A stretch of 64,000 bases of DNA, from positions 1 through 64,000 of the forward strand of contig NZ_KB849998.1 in assembly GCF_000369405.1 (NCBI RefSeq), read 5' to 3'. Source of the stretch: Acinetobacter sp. ANC 3929. Lineage in GTDB: Bacteria > Pseudomonadota > Gammaproteobacteria > Pseudomonadales > Moraxellaceae. A program made the position numbers and the translations under genes. This document shows, piece after piece, positions 17,571-29,182 of the stretch (its first letter is position 1; every line of letters begins with the position of its first letter). The notes beneath the pieces were generated by a model. The model had not been told where the DNA came from, made no database searches, and saw nothing but the letters and a program-made list of their open reading frames with translations.

Positions 17571-18962
17571 CTACTCATCATATGATAAAGACGGATGAAA
17601 AAAGTCATCACTGTCAGAAATTAAACTTGGTTGCCAACCACTCTGCTCGATATAGTCAGATTGCGCCAACCAAAAACCCTTTGGGCTAAAAACCCCAAGC
17701 ATAACATTATCTACGACTAATATTTGAATTGTATGACGTAACCAAGGCAAAATCTGTAACTCTTGAATGGCTTTTTTCAGAGGCCAATGTCCAATACGCC
17801 CATAAAGATGAATTTTTTCACCGCCCTGCCGTTTGAGCAACGTTAACTCTCGTCCTAAAAGCTGTGAGGAAAGACCAAGCACTTGTGATTCGATTTTAAA
17901 TTGTCCAGCCGCAACGTTGATGATTTCGCCCATCTCAAACTGTTTTGACAACGTATGCGGAAAGGAAACTAGTTTTTCTGCATACAACTCATCATACGTT
18001 AAACGATATAACTTCTTCTGATAGCGAACGAAATAATGTTGATTGATATGTAATGTTGCCTGAGCATCTGGTTTTGCGAGAATCACTTCATTTTGAAGAC
18101 GCAGCACCATATCGTAGCTCGGTCGATATTGCTCCGAACCCTTCATCCAAGCAGATAATAATTGACGTTGCCGCGCACTAGAAAGTTGCTCCAACTCGAT
18201 CAAATCCAGTTCACGATCGACTGCACATTGTTGCCAATCTTTTTGCAACACATCATCCAATATTTCTGTGGCATCTCGCATTAAATAACTGGTCCGTGCG
18301 ATAGCAGACTGCATTTTAGGAAAGCGTTTTTGTAAGACCCCCCATAACTCTTCTCGGCACCATGCTCGATCATAATACGTATCGTGATTGGTTGGGTCGG
18401 TCACATAATTAAACCCAATTTGCTGCGACCATTGTTCAATTTGCTCACGACTTAAATCTAAAAATGGTCGCCAAATGGTCATGTCTTGACGAATATCAAG
18501 TTGCTGCATTGCTGCCAAACCTTGAACGCCAGCTCCAGAAAACAATCTTAATAGAAGCGTTTCAGCTTGATCCTGCTGATGATGTGCTAAAACTAGAATT
18601 TCATTGGATTGTAAATGTTGTTGATAAGCTTGATAACGCGCTTGACGCGCCTGCTGCTCTAAATTACCTGTTTCCACAGAGACTTTTTGCAAGATACAAG
18701 GAATATTGAGGAGTTCAGATTGCTGTTGAACCAACATCCCCCATTCATCACTCATCACTTGAAGTTGATGGTCTACATAAATCGCGCGTATTTGAGTCGG
18801 GAAAAGTTCAGACATTAGAAACAGCAACAGCATGGAATCCATGCCGCCGCTACACCCAATCAAGAATTGGGTTTGTTCAGAAAAATGCTGTGTTTGTGCT
18901 AAGACGCGATGCCTAAATTGCTGCTGCCAAACTTCATTAAACGTTGATAACGTGCGTCGCAT
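17571..18962 (-). CDS. tilS: tRNA(Ile)-lysidine synthetase
   Basis: TilS converts C34 of the CAU-anticodon tRNA-Ile to lysidine so that it reads AUA. The 463-residue product carries the N-type ATP pyrophosphatase loop SGGMDS (38-43), with the substrate-binding and C-terminal domains following. The only reasonable start, ATG 18962, lies 64 bases inside the end of accA, so the two genes overlap out of frame. The C-terminal domain is less conserved but complete in length. Confidence 0.95.
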   Translation of the reverse strand: MRRTLSTFNEVWQQQFRHRVLAQTQHFSEQTQFLIGCSGGMDSMLLLFLMSELFPTQIRAIYVDHQLQVMSDEWGMLVQQQSELLNIPCILQKVSVETGNLEQQARQARYQAYQQHLQSNEILVLAHHQQDQAETLLLRLFSGAGVQGLAAMQQLDIRQDMTIWRPFLDLSREQIEQWSQQIGFNYVTDPTNHDTYYDRAWCREELWGVLQKRFPKMQSAIARTSYLMRDATEILDDVLQKDWQQCAVDRELDLIELEQLSSARQRQLLSAWMKGSEQYRPSYDMVLRLQNEVILAKPDAQATLHINQHYFVRYQKKLYRLTYDELYAEKLVSFPHTLSKQFEMGEIINVAAGQFKIESQVLGLSSQLLGRELTLLKRQGGEKIHLYGRIGHWPLKKAIQELQILPWLRHTIQILVVDNVMLGVFSPKGFWLAQSDYIEQSGWQPSLISDSDDFFHPSLSYDE

Positions 18963-19723
18963 CGTTCTTGTGCATCCATCGGTTGCAATTCATCTAAAGC
19001 TTGTTTTAACACATCTTTTAAATCATGCATGACTTTTTCAGGTTGCAAATGCGCACCGTCACCTTCATCCACAACATATTCAACAATGCCTAAAGCTTGA
19101 AGTTTGTCTGCAGTTAAAGAAAGAGCCTCACTCGCTTGCGCTGCTTTATCTGCGGTCTTCCACAGAATAGAAGCACAACCTTCAGGTGAAATCACGGAAT
19201 AAATACTATGTGACAGCATAATCACACGATCGGCCACACCAATTCCAAGTGCGCCCCCTGAACCACCTTCACCAAGTATTGTTGCAATAACAGGAACTTT
19301 TAAGCTTGAAAGTTGTGCCAAACTGGTTGCAATCGCTTCTGCTTGACCACGTTCTTCTGCCCCAACACCTGGGTATGCTCCCATCGTATCAACAAAGGTA
19401 AACACAGGTAAATTAAAACGTTCCGCCATATCAAGCAAACGTTGTGATTTACGATACCCTTCTGGATTACACATCCCAAAGTTATGCTGCAACTTTTCAC
19501 GTGTGCTGCGACCACGATGTTGACCAACCACCATTACCGGTTGTCCGTCAAAACGTGCCAAACCGCCAATCATAGCGCCGTCATCACCAAATAAACGGTC
19601 GCCATGAAGTGCATCAAATTCAGTAAAAATTTCACTGACATAATCTAGAAATTGCGGACGCTCAGGGTGTCGTGCAATTTGAACCGTAGCCCAAGCCTTG
19701 GACTGAGTTGCTTTATTTTTCAT
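18899..19723 (-). CDS. accA: Acetyl-CoA carboxylase carboxyltransferase subunit alpha
   Basis: AccA with AccD transfers carboxyl from carboxybiotin to acetyl-CoA, the committed step of fatty-acid synthesis. The 274-residue product shows family landmarks: [38 protein letters not shown], the oxyanion segment [11 protein letters not shown] and [11 protein letters not shown]. It is shorter than the ~319-residue E. coli enzyme mainly at the N-terminus, consistent with a Moraxellaceae form. The gene is 28 bases from ppx and overlaps tilS by 64 bases. Confidence 0.97.
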   Translation of the reverse strand: MKNKATQSKAWATVQIARHPERPQFLDYVSEIFTEFDALHGDRLFGDDGAMIGGLARFDGQPVMVVGQHRGRSTREKLQHNFGMCNPEGYRKSQRLLDMAERFNLPVFTFVDTMGAYPGVGAEERGQAEAIATSLAQLSSLKVPVIATILGEGGSGGALGIGVADRVIMLSHSIYSVISPEGCASILWKTADKAAQASEALSLTADKLQALGIVEYVVDEGDGAHLQPEKVMHDLKDVLKQALDELQPMDAQERCDARYQRLMKFGSSNLGIAS

Positions 19724-19751
19724 AAGTCAAGAATGGTCCATAATAATATGG

Positions 19752-21272
19752 TTAATCAACAAATTTGTCTGACTGAATATTTAACTCAATGTCCCAATGC
19801 TTAAATTGCACCTGCTCATCATGCAGGTCAGCAACCAATAAAGGCCATTGTTTAGCATCGCCAGAAACGCTGAGTTGCCATTGTTGATCATTTACAACAC
19901 TCAATTCAATGGCAGGAAGCATCTGATCACTACGACTATGGTTTAGCAAAACTGCGAGACGAAGCAATAAACAAAGATAAAGTAAATGGCTACCACCAAC
20001 CTTTAAAACGTCATTTTTTGCATCTGCACGCAACTTACGACGGTGATGCGAAACCAAATGCGAGAGATGATTTTGATCAATTTGCGAGAAACCTGGAATG
20101 TCTGAATGTTGCAGTAAATACGCCCCATGACGGTGATAACCACCATGACTAATCGCCAATCCAATTTCATGCAAATATGCCGCACGACGCAGTAAGTCAC
20201 TGTCTTCAGTCGTTAAATTTAAAGCGTCAGCAACACCATCAAACAATTCTTGTGCCGTATTTACCACACGTTCGGCTTGTTTTGGATCTGCGTTATAACG
20301 TCCCATTAATGCCTGTACACTGCGATCACGAATATCTTCATGTTTGAAACGACCGAGCAAGTCATACATCACGCCTTCACGTAATGCACCGTCAGAATAT
20401 GCCAATTTGTCGATATCTAAAACTTCAAAAATCGCATATAAAATCGCAAGACCCGCTGGCAAAACTGCTCGACGGTCTTCACGTAGACCTTCAAAATCGA
20501 TTTCAGTGACATGTTTAAATTTCAGTAATCGATCTTTTAATTTATATAAACCGTCACGAGTCAGATTTTCTTGTTCGTCACTTAAACCGAGATTAACCGC
20601 GATCTGACGACAAGCTTTGATGGTTCCACTTGATCCGACAACGGTATCCCAACCCACAGATTTATAAGTATTGGCAATAGCAGACATTTCTTTACGTGCA
20701 GCAACCACGGCTTTATCAAATGCTTTGCTGGTAATTTCACCATCAGGGAAATAGGTTTTGCTGTAGGCTACACAGCCCATTTGTAAGGATTCAGTATGTA
20801 GCGGTTCAAATTCTTCACCAATGATGAATTCAGTTGAGCCACCACCAATATCAACCACTAAGCGTCGACCGCCATTGGCCATAGTATGTGAAACACCTAA
20901 ATAAATCAGACGTGCTTCTTCACGACCCGCAATGATTTCAATCGGTTTTGGTAAAATTTCTGCGGCTTTTTGAATAAATTCATGGCCATTTTTAGCTTGT
21001 CTTAACGCATTGGTCGCAACAATTCTCAACCTATTTGCCTGTACAGAGCTTAAACGTCCAACAAAACGGGCTAAACAAGCCAATCCACGTTGTTGTGCAG
21101 CTTCAGTTAAATTTTTATTTTCATCAAGCCCAGCAGCTAACTGTACTTTTTCTGACATTGAAGCAACTTTCTTAACTTCACCGTGATCAACACGAGCGAT
21201 TGCCAGATGGAAACTATTCGATCCCATATCAATCGCAGCAAGTAATTCTTCATCAATCAGAAAATCAGACAT
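19752..21272 (-). CDS. ppx: Exopolyphosphatase (Ppx/GppA family)
   Basis: The 506-residue ASKHA-fold phosphatase has the two phosphate loops IDMGSNSFHL (about 14-23) and DIGGGSTEFIIGE (about 141), followed by an HD-like C-terminal half (YLHEIGLAISHGGYHRHG). Ppx releases phosphate from polyphosphate; some relatives hydrolyse pppGpp. Length and C-terminal domain fit Ppx better than short GppA forms. In many proteobacteria ppx diverges from trxA and rho, as it does here, which supports the assignment. Confidence 0.92.
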   Translation of the reverse strand: MSDFLIDEELLAAIDMGSNSFHLAIARVDHGEVKKVASMSEKVQLAAGLDENKNLTEAAQQRGLACLARFVGRLSSVQANRLRIVATNALRQAKNGHEFIQKAAEILPKPIEIIAGREEARLIYLGVSHTMANGGRRLVVDIGGGSTEFIIGEEFEPLHTESLQMGCVAYSKTYFPDGEITSKAFDKAVVAARKEMSAIANTYKSVGWDTVVGSSGTIKACRQIAVNLGLSDEQENLTRDGLYKLKDRLLKFKHVTEIDFEGLREDRRAVLPAGLAILYAIFEVLDIDKLAYSDGALREGVMYDLLGRFKHEDIRDRSVQALMGRYNADPKQAERVVNTAQELFDGVADALNLTTEDSDLLRRAAYLHEIGLAISHGGYHRHGAYLLQHSDIPGFSQIDQNHLSHLVSHHRRKLRADAKNDVLKVGGSHLLYLCLLLRLAVLLNHSRSDQMLPAIELSVVNDQQWQLSVSGDAKQWPLLVADLHDEQVQFKHWDIELNIQSDKFVD

Positions 21273-21545
21273 TATTCATATAAACCCATGCTCAATTCAC
21301 GCATTAGAGTAATTCACATGCTTACAATTTTAAAGTCATTTTAAGCAATAAAAGTACTGTATTTACGCTTTTACTTGATAAATGATTGTAGAAGTCGATG
21401 ATCAACATCGTGAGCATCCATTAGACTTTTCGTTTTCAAACTTGAATAATCAGAACAAACCCTTACATTGAATAAAGTAGCAATGTAATATTCATCGTGA
21501 TGATGATCAAATTCGCACTTTATTTCTTAAATTTGGAGCAACCTC

Positions 21546-21872
21546 ATGTCTGCGACTATTGTTAATACAACTGATACAAACTTCCAAGCAGATGTTTTAG
21601 ATGCTGAAACTCCTGTACTTGTTGACTTCTGGGCTGGCTGGTGTGCACCTTGTAAAGCGATTGCACCTGTTCTAGAAGACTTATCAAATGAATATGCAGG
21701 CAAAGTAAAAATCGTTAAAGTTGATGTGACTGCATGTGAAGATATTGCTGTAAAATATAACATTCGTAATATCCCAGCATTATTAATGTTTAAAAATGGC
21801 GAAGTTGTTGCTCAACAAGTAGGTGCAGCACCTCGTTCAAAACTTGCAGCATTCATTGATCAAAACATCTAA
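21546..21872 (+). CDS. trxA: Thioredoxin 1
   Basis: The 108-residue protein has the redox site WCAPC (Cys33, Cys36), with Ala in place of the usual Gly of WCGPC, and the cis-proline segment RNIPALLMFKNG. It reduces disulfides in cytoplasmic proteins such as ribonucleotide reductase and PAPS reductase. GGAGCAACCTC provides the ribosome-binding site. The ppx<>trxA-rho arrangement is conserved in gammaproteobacteria. Confidence 0.96.
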   Translation: MSATIVNTTDTNFQADVLDAETPVLVDFWAGWCAPCKAIAPVLEDLSNEYAGKVKIVKVDVTACEDIAVKYNIRNIPALLMFKNGEVVAQQVGAAPRSKLAAFIDQNI

Positions 21873-21895
21873 TACAATTGTTAAATGGTCAATCT

Positions 21896-21930
21896 GAGAA
21901 ATACGCGATTCAATGAATCGCGTATTTCTC
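21896..21930. repeat. Perfect 16-bp stem hairpin downstream of trxA
   Basis: The arms GAGAAATACGCGATTC (21896-21911) and GAATCGCGTATTTCTC (21915-21930) match perfectly around AAT. No T-run follows, so the ending of trxA mRNA here would be atypical. The remaining 270 bases up to rho form its leader; I see no gene there. Rho genes are often autoregulated by attenuation in the leader. Confidence 0.75.
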
Positions 21931-22202
21931 GCTGAAAATTGACAAATTCCTTGATTTCCACTATATTTCTCAATCAAGAAGCTTTGAATGGAATCTACTT
22001 CATTGCGCTTCTTACCAAGACACAAAACATAAGATCGCCGCTCGGCAATAAACAATTGTTTTCACATTTCTCTCTGAAACAATGAACCAGACTACTGAAT
22101 CGTGGTTGTGTAAATACAATTACATCAGCATGTATGTATGCGGTCGATTTTTATTCTTTCCCTAACGTAGTCCTCCACTTATTCCATTCTGTCTGACCAC
22201 TT

Positions 22203-23471
22203 ATGAACTTAACTGAACTCAAGAAAAAACCCATTGGCGAACTCATTAAAATTGCGGAGTTTATGGGCCTTGAAGGCATGGCACGTAACCGTAAACAAGA
22301 TATTATTTTTGCCATCTTAAAACGCCACGCCATGAATGGCGAAGAGATTTTTGGTGACGGTGTTCTCGAAATTCTTTCTGATGGTTTTGGCTTCCTACGC
22401 TCTGCTGCTGGTTCTTATCTCGCAGGGCCAGATGATATTTATGTGAGCCCATCACAAATTCGCCGCTTTAATTTACGTACGGGTGATACCATCACTGGCA
22501 CAATTCGTCCACCAAAAGAAGGTGAGCGTTATTTTGCGTTGTTGAAAGTAAACCAAATTAACTACGATACACCTGAAAATTCACGTAATAAAATTTTATT
22601 CGAAAACCTTACGCCATTATTCCCTACCGAGCAATTGGTGATGGAACTGGGTAATGGTACCACTGAAGATTTAACTTCTCGTGTCGTCGATCTTGTCGCG
22701 CCTATTGGTAAAGGTCAACGTTCTATTATTGTAGCACCGCCCAAAGCGGGTAAAACAATGTTATTGCAAACCATCGCGCAGTCGATTGTGCGTAATAACC
22801 CAGAAGTCTTCTTAATCGTACTTTTAATTGACGAACGTCCTGAAGAAGTCACCGAAATGGAACGTACGGTTCGTGGTGAAGTGATTGCATCTACATTTGA
22901 TGAAGCTCCTGCTCGCCATGTCCAAGTTGCAGAGATGGTGATTGAAAAAGCTAAACGTCTAGTTGAACACAAGAAAGATGTTGTGATTCTACTTGACTCA
23001 ATTACCCGTCTTGCACGTGCTTACAACACTGTTATTCCATCATCAGGCAAAGTCTTAACGGGTGGTGTAGATGCTCACGCCCTAGAACGCCCTAAACGTT
23101 TCTTCGGTGCAGCGCGTAATATCGAAGAAGGTGGTTCTTTGACCATCATTTCTACTGCTTTAATCGAAACAGGCAGTAAGATGGATGATGTGATTTACGA
23201 AGAGTTTAAAGGTACAGGTAACCAAGAGATTACCCTTGATCGTCGCATCGCTGAGAAACGTGTGTTCCCTGCAATGAACATCAAGAAATCAGGCACTCGT
23301 CGTGAAGAGCGTTTAATGGATGAAGATAACTTACGTAAGGTTTGGATTTTACGTAAACTGTTACACCCAATGGATGAGCTTGCAGCGATGGAATTTTTAT
23401 TGGATCGCATGAAAGAAACCAAAACCAATGATGATTTCTTCGATCAAATGAAGCGTAAAGCATCCACCTAA
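22203..23471 (+). CDS. rho: Transcription termination factor Rho
   Basis: Rho is the hexameric RNA helicase that terminates untranslated transcripts. The 422-residue product starts [15 protein letters not shown], has the cold-shock-like RNA-binding domain ([11 protein letters not shown] region), Walker [11 protein letters not shown], Walker B-type [16 protein letters not shown], the Q-loop and the R-loop at [18 protein letters not shown]. Length is standard with no inserted domain. A strong terminator follows. Confidence 0.98.
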   Translation: MNLTELKKKPIGELIKIAEFMGLEGMARNRKQDIIFAILKRHAMNGEEIFGDGVLEILSDGFGFLRSAAGSYLAGPDDIYVSPSQIRRFNLRTGDTITGTIRPPKEGERYFALLKVNQINYDTPENSRNKILFENLTPLFPTEQLVMELGNGTTEDLTSRVVDLVAPIGKGQRSIIVAPPKAGKTMLLQTIAQSIVRNNPEVFLIVLLIDERPEEVTEMERTVRGEVIASTFDEAPARHVQVAEMVIEKAKRLVEHKKDVVILLDSITRLARAYNTVIPSSGKVLTGGVDAHALERPKRFFGAARNIEEGGSLTIISTALIETGSKMDDVIYEEFKGTGNQEITLDRRIAEKRVFPAMNIKKSGTRREERLMDEDNLRKVWILRKLLHPMDELAAMEFLLDRMKETKTNDDFFDQMKRKAST

Positions 23472-23486
23472 ATCCTAGAAGCAAAT

Positions 23487-23517
23487 AAAAAAAGCCACCT
23501 CAATGGTGGCTTTTTTT
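23487..23517 (+). terminator. Intrinsic terminator of rho
   Basis: AAAAAAAGCCACC pairs with GGTGGCTTTTTTT around TCAAT. Confidence 0.92.
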
Positions 23518-23778
23518 ATTTGGTTGACAGACTTACAGAATTTTTACACATTAATTAAAAATTTATCCAAAATTTTATTTAATTGATTTATATAGAGATA
23601 CTAAAATAAAATTCGTTATTTTTCCCAATCTGCCGATTTAAAACCAATATTTCATAGTTATTTCCTATCAAAAAATAGCCAAATTCTGCCCATTTTTGTC
23701 GTTTTGTTGGACAGAACAGTAGTAATTCATGAATTGCTTTGATAGGATAGCATCAGACCAGTTAGACTGCTCCCTGCG

Positions 23779-23807
23779 TTGTTACCTAAAGCGTTTAGGA
23801 ATAATAA
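23779..23807 (+). promoter_or_regulatory. Promoter of Ala-rich lipoprotein with palindrome in the spacer
   Basis: TTGTTA (23779-23784) and TAATAA (23802-23807) are 17 bases apart. Almost the whole spacer is the inverted repeat CCTAAA-GCG-TTTAGG (23785-23799), which looks like an operator. The predicted leader is about 55 bases. The rest of 23518-23778 is AT-rich with no gene seen. Confidence 0.5.
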
Positions 23808-23867
23808 AAGCACAAACAGACTAACTTAAGGTTTTTTTTAATCTCACAATTTTATGAGAGTGATGCC

Positions 23868-24110
23868 ATGTTATTCAAAAAATTCGCTGTTGTTGCTGCT
23901 ATTGCTACTACTTTAGCTTTCGTTGGTTGCTCTAAGAAAGAAGCACCTGCTACTGATGCTAACGCTGCTGCTTCTGAAGCTGTAGCTGCTGCTTCTGAAG
24001 CGACTACTGCTGCTTCTGAAGCGACTACTGCTGCTTCTGAAGCGACTACTGCTGCTGCTTCTGACGTTGCTGCTGCTGCTTCTGACGTTGCTGCTTCTGC
24101 TGCACACTAA
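23868..24110 (+). CDS. Small alanine-rich repeat lipoprotein
   Basis: The 80-residue product has a lipoprotein signal ending AFVGC (Cys21). The mature ~60 residues are almost wholly Ala, Ser, Glu, Thr and Asp, arranged as heptad-length units AASEATT (three near-identical 21-base copies between about 23989 and 24051) and then ASDVAA units. The seven-residue period suggests a helix or coiled coil, functionally reminiscent of Lpp/OprI-type abundant envelope lipoproteins but not demonstrably homologous. Codons are strongly biased to GCT, TCT, GAA and ACT, a sign of high expression. It has its own promoter and a strong terminator. Confidence 0.82.
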   Translation: MLFKKFAVVAAIATTLAFVGCSKKEAPATDANAAASEAVAAASEATTAASEATTAASEATTAAASDVAAAASDVAASAAH

Positions 24111-24124
24111 TCTAGTTTTAGATT

Positions 24125-24154
24125 AAAAAAGAGAACCTTACGGTTCTCTTTTTT
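24125..24154 (+). terminator. Terminator of the Ala-rich lipoprotein gene
   Basis: AAAAAAGAGAACC pairs perfectly with GGTTCTCTTTTTT around TTAC. Confidence 0.92.
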
Positions 24155-24189
24155 TATGTCTAAATTTTATTAAAGTAAAATAAAAAGTA

Positions 24190-24215
24190 TAAAAAAGCAG
24201 ATCAATCGATCTGCT
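24190..24215 (-). terminator. Terminator overlapping the ihfA stop codon
   Basis: On the minus strand AGCAGATC (24215-24208) pairs with GATCTGCT (24203-24196) and is followed by a T-run (24196-24191). The first arm and loop are the last codons of ihfA, so gene end and terminator share sequence. Confidence 0.85.
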
Positions 24216-24498
24216 CATTCCCAACACGCTGTCTAAATTTCTGTCCAGCTCGGAATGTTACCACGCGACGAGCAGAAATCGGAATTTCTTCGCCCGTCTT
24301 TGGATTACGTCCTGGACGTTCACGCTTGTCACGTAACTCGAAATTACCGAAGCCAGAAAGTTTGACTTGTTCACCCGCAATTAATGCCTGGCTAATTTCG
24401 TCAAAAAATAACTCGACCATTTGTTTTGCTTCGCGGCGATTTAAGCTAGTAAGCTCACTTAAATGGTCCGCCATATCTGCTTTAGTTAATGCTGTCAT
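24202..24498 (-). CDS. ihfA: Integration host factor subunit alpha
   Basis: IhfA pairs with IhfB to bend DNA at specific sites in replication, recombination and transcription. The 98-residue product starts [13 protein letters not shown] and has the beta-ribbon arm segment [14 protein letters not shown] with the intercalating proline. It overlaps the pheT stop by 4 bases (ATGA), consistent with translational coupling, as in the enterobacterial pheST-ihfA order. Confidence 0.97.
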   Translation of the reverse strand: MTALTKADMADHLSELTSLNRREAKQMVELFFDEISQALIAGEQVKLSGFGNFELRDKRERPGRNPKTGEEIPISARRVVTFRAGQKFRQRVGNEQID

Positions 24499-26876
24499 GA
24501 GGCCCTCAATGTCGCTTGGTAAGTGTCTTCCAACACTTGAATAATGTTATCCATACCAGATTTAATTTCAGCATCTTCAAGCGTACGAGTTGGATGTTGC
24601 CATAGCACTGCAAAAGCTAAAGAGCGTTTGCCTTGTTCAACCCCTTGCCCCGTATACACATCGAACAACCATGTCGAGTCGAGTAACTCTCCACCAGTTT
24701 GCTCAATTAACCGCTGAATATCTCTTACCTCAATATTATCAGAGATTAAAAGCGCAATATCACGTCTAACCGATGGAAAACGTGATAATTCTGTAAAATT
24801 AGATACATAAGATTGCAAAACTGCCTGTTGATCCAGCTCTGCGACCCAAGTTGTATCTAAATCAAGCTCATTCTGCAAAGATGGATGCAAGCGTCCCAAA
24901 TAACCAATCGATTGTCCATTGACTAAAATCTCTGCAGATTGGCCTGGATGTAGCCATGCACGTTCTGTACGAGCAAATTCAACACTGATACGTCCAGCTG
25001 CTAAAATTTCTTCAATCTCACCTTTGAAATCAAAGAAATCCATTGCTTGTGGTTTTGCATGCCACGACTCTGGTGTACGTGAACCCACCGCAATCAATGC
25101 CAAAGTTGGAATTTGTTTGAGATCATGAATGCTTTGTGCATTCTGATAATCAAAACGTAGACCCAACTCAAAGAAACGAACGCGATGTTGTTGGCGATTT
25201 AAGTTGTACTGTACACATGGAATCAAACTCGACAACAAGGTACTACGCATTGCAGCCAAGTCACTTGAAATTGGGTTCGCTAACATCAACGGCTGTACAT
25301 TTGGATTCAACTGCTTCTCAAGTTTTGCGTCAGCAAAACTAAAGCTGATCGCTTCTTGATAGCCTAATGTTGCAACGGTTTGACGTAATTGTGAAATTTC
25401 AAAACGATCTTGATATTTCTCTAATTTTGCATCAATTTTTGGCAAACTGATTTGAATATTGTCATAACCATCAATACGAGCAACTTCTTCAATTAAGTCT
25501 TGATAAATTGCCATATCATAACGATGCGAAGGCGGAACAACACGCCACTCGCCTTGCGCTTTGGTTTCAACAACACAGCCCAAACGCGTCAAAGCATCGG
25601 CAATAAAATCACCTGCAACTTGATAACCGAGTAATTGGTCAACTTGTGCTTGCTTTAATTCAATCGCTTCACGTTTTGGCAATAAAGCCACTTGCTCAGC
25701 AACGGTTATAGGACCAAATTCACCACCAGCAAAGGCTTGAATCAACTCAGAAGCACGATGCATTGCAATCATTGGCAATTCAAAATCTACGCCACGTTCA
25801 TAACGTTGAGATGAATCTGTATGTAAACCAAAACGACGCGCACGGCCAGCAATGGCTAAAGGCGCAAAGAAAGCACTTTCAAGGAAAATGTCTTGAGTAT
25901 CATCCGTAACCGATGAGTCCAAGCCACCCATAATACCTGCAATAGCGAGAACTTTCTGATCATCTGCAATGACCATCATGTCATCTTGCAGCTCAACTTC
26001 TTGATCATTTAATAAAGTCAGTTTTTCTTGCGCTTTGGCTTGACGAACTTGAATTGAACCTTCGATTTTTGCCAAGTCAAAGGCATGCATTGGTTGACCC
26101 AACTCAAGCAACACATAGTTGGTAATATCGACCAAAATACTATGCGTGCGGATACCTGAACGCGCTAGCGCTTGTTCCATCCACTCAGGAGTTGCCGCTT
26201 TGACATTCACATATTTGATGATACGACCTAAATAACGTGGCGTACCTTCAGTACTAATCGTTACTGATTTCTCATCCGTAATTGTTGCAGGTACAGACTG
26301 AATCTTAGGCTCATTCATCTTCAACTGATTGATCACTGCGATTTCACGTGCAATTCCACGGATACTGAAACAGTCACCACGGTTTGGCGTAATACTGATA
26401 TCAATCACATTGTCATCAAGTTTTAAATAATCACGGATATTCACCCCCACTGGTGCATCAGCAGGTAATTCCAACAAACCATCGATTTTGTCTTCTAAAT
26501 CAATTTCAGAAGCACCGCACAGCATCCCTTGTGATTCCACACCACGTAGTTTACCTTTTTTAATTTTGAAATCGCCTGGAAGTACTGCACCAATGGTTGC
26601 AACGGGTGCTTTCATGCCAACACGAACATTTGGCGCGCCACATACAATTTGTAATGGCTCACCAGAACCAATATTAATCGTCGTTACACGCAAACGATCC
26701 GCATCTGGATGTTGTTCAACAGTGAGTACTTCACCCACGACAACGCCTGTAAATGGTTTTGCTACAGGTGCTAATTCATCAACTTCCAGGCCCAACATAG
26801 TCAATTGATCAGAAAGTGCTTCACTATCAATTGCTGGGTTCACCCACGTGCGTAACCAATTTTCACTAATTTTCAT
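24495..26876 (-). CDS. pheT: Phenylalanyl-tRNA synthetase beta subunit
   Basis: PheT provides tRNA binding and editing in the alpha2-beta2 PheRS. The 793-residue product has the N-terminal tRNA-binding OB domain (about 40-150), the B3/B4 editing region, the B5 domain, and the ferredoxin-like anticodon-binding domain at the C-terminus ([13 protein letters not shown] through KSLAF-type end). It begins 33 bases after pheS and overlaps ihfA by 4 bases. Confidence 0.98.
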   Translation of the reverse strand: MKISENWLRTWVNPAIDSEALSDQLTMLGLEVDELAPVAKPFTGVVVGEVLTVEQHPDADRLRVTTINIGSGEPLQIVCGAPNVRVGMKAPVATIGAVLPGDFKIKKGKLRGVESQGMLCGASEIDLEDKIDGLLELPADAPVGVNIRDYLKLDDNVIDISITPNRGDCFSIRGIAREIAVINQLKMNEPKIQSVPATITDEKSVTISTEGTPRYLGRIIKYVNVKAATPEWMEQALARSGIRTHSILVDITNYVLLELGQPMHAFDLAKIEGSIQVRQAKAQEKLTLLNDQEVELQDDMMVIADDQKVLAIAGIMGGLDSSVTDDTQDIFLESAFFAPLAIAGRARRFGLHTDSSQRYERGVDFELPMIAMHRASELIQAFAGGEFGPITVAEQVALLPKREAIELKQAQVDQLLGYQVAGDFIADALTRLGCVVETKAQGEWRVVPPSHRYDMAIYQDLIEEVARIDGYDNIQISLPKIDAKLEKYQDRFEISQLRQTVATLGYQEAISFSFADAKLEKQLNPNVQPLMLANPISSDLAAMRSTLLSSLIPCVQYNLNRQQHRVRFFELGLRFDYQNAQSIHDLKQIPTLALIAVGSRTPESWHAKPQAMDFFDFKGEIEEILAAGRISVEFARTERAWLHPGQSAEILVNGQSIGYLGRLHPSLQNELDLDTTWVAELDQQAVLQSYVSNFTELSRFPSVRRDIALLISDNIEVRDIQRLIEQTGGELLDSTWLFDVYTGQGVEQGKRSLAFAVLWQHPTRTLEDAEIKSGMDNIIQVLEDTYQATLRAS

Positions 26877-26909
26877 TTGTATAAACCTTATTTAATCCTG
26901 AAAAAATGT

Positions 26910-27932
<1,023 letters not shown>

Positions 27933-27968
27933 CTATAGTTTATCAGCTTTTTACCTATTTTATGAAGA

Positions 27969-28006
27969 TAAACCACGGTTTAAATAAGTGACTTTTTCAG
28001 TGTCAA
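27969..28006 (-). promoter_or_regulatory. Possible pheS promoter with inverted repeat over the -10
   Basis: On the minus strand a perfect TTGACA (28001-28006) is followed after 17 bases by a weak TTAAAC -10 (27978-27983). The repeat TAAACC-AC-GGTTTA (27969-27982) overlaps the -10. No obvious Phe-rich leader peptide was seen in 27891-28120. Confidence 0.35.
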
Positions 28007-28120
28007 TGTAAAGATAAAACAACAGGATGATGGAATAGATAACTTAATTTTTTGAAAAAAATGATCAATAATTAAATAAAATAGATAAGATAACCATATC
28101 GTCAATGAGAAAGAATAACG

Positions 28121-29125
28121 ATGGCGCTTGATCAGATTTGGAAACAACAGCTTACACTTGTCACCTATGGCAATGAATTCCTTGCAGGAGGACTTCATTT
28201 TAGCCGCTGGGTAGAACACCCAATTTTCAATCAGAAAAGCCTAATTTTTAGAGATTTACTTTCTCAACACCTCTTGGCCCAACATTTTCAAGTTTGGCTT
28301 GAAGGCCTAAAAAAACAAGGGGTTAACAAACTCAGCTTACATTTATCAAGCTTACTCAGTGATGAACAAAATCCCAATGCCAATGTTGAGCTATTGCCCT
28401 TCACTCATTTCATTGTGAGCCACCAAGCCAACAAGAAAACAGCTTGGATCTGTGGGCATGAACTGCCAGAATGGTACAACAGCGATAAAGAATTTGAAGC
28501 CCCAGTTTCCCAGCAAAGTAGTTTGCGAGAAGAAACATTTTGGCGTTATGAGTTGAATGATAAATTTTCCAAAAAAATTAATACGGATTTACAAAAACTA
28601 AATTGGAATGATGTTGCGTCCTTCTTGGAACGTGAACTGTTCGACAGCAAATATGCAGAGTATTTTTCAGAACCAGAACAACAAGACTTGCCATTTTATG
28701 GGTACAACATTGATCCAACTGTACTATCAGAACAACAACTTGCATTGATTCCAACAGATTATCCAGCAGATTGCGCTCACAGCTTATTGCATCGCACTCA
28801 GGCATTAACGGATTACTTAGAACAACAAAGGCTACACCCTTACAATGCTTCAGGCGAACTGATTAGCCCCGAAGAGCAAATTAATTTACGTAATTTTTCG
28901 CAAAAAACCGATGATTTATTTGCCAAGCTGATTGTGAAAACGGCAAATCATTATCAAACCGCTCAACTCACTGCCGCTGAACCTGAAATCATTGATCGAA
29001 CAATGGAGGTGCCACAGCATCAGCTGGATAAAACCCAACATCATAAAGTTGGCGCCTCAGGCGTGATTAAACTGATTATCCTGACCGTGATTATTTGTCT
29101 CGTTGCTTACTATTTTGGCCTATAA
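28121..29125 (+). CDS. Membrane-anchored protein of unknown family, copy 1
   Basis: I do not recognise a named family. The 334-residue protein has no signal peptide; a large soluble part is followed by a single hydrophobic helix at the extreme C-terminus (about 315-333), so it is probably tail-anchored with the bulk in the cytoplasm. It shares ordered landmarks with the product of 29937-31073: FW (140-141), LNW (160-162), FYG (192-194), Cys218, EE-IN (251-254) and TANHYQT (274-280). The two look like divergent homologs. It lies between rplT and pheS on the opposite strand and has its own terminator. Confidence 0.75.
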   Translation: MALDQIWKQQLTLVTYGNEFLAGGLHFSRWVEHPIFNQKSLIFRDLLSQHLLAQHFQVWLEGLKKQGVNKLSLHLSSLLSDEQNPNANVELLPFTHFIVSHQANKKTAWICGHELPEWYNSDKEFEAPVSQQSSLREETFWRYELNDKFSKKINTDLQKLNWNDVASFLERELFDSKYAEYFSEPEQQDLPFYGYNIDPTVLSEQQLALIPTDYPADCAHSLLHRTQALTDYLEQQRLHPYNASGELISPEEQINLRNFSQKTDDLFAKLIVKTANHYQTAQLTAAEPEIIDRTMEVPQHQLDKTQHHKVGASGVIKLIILTVIICLVAYYFGL

Positions 29126-29138
29126 CAATACCAGTCAT

Positions 29139-29171
29139 AAAAAAACCTAGATTTCAAAATCTAGGTTTTTA
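29139..29171. terminator. Bidirectional terminator inside the rplT-pheS cassette
   Basis: AAAAACCTAGATTT pairs with AAATCTAGGTTTTT around CA, with A- and T-runs on both sides; it serves both convergent genes. Confidence 0.88.
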
Positions 29172-29182
29172 TTTTTCACTAC

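Noticed and set aside
23980-24090. Short tandem repeats that might suggest a CRISPR or satellite
   Set aside because: The 21-base units are in frame inside a lipoprotein gene and have no spacers.
23913-24107. Ser/Arg-rich minus-strand frame opposite the Ala-rich lipoprotein
   Set aside because: Its repeats simply mirror the GCT/TCT/GAA codons of the real gene; it has no start signals.
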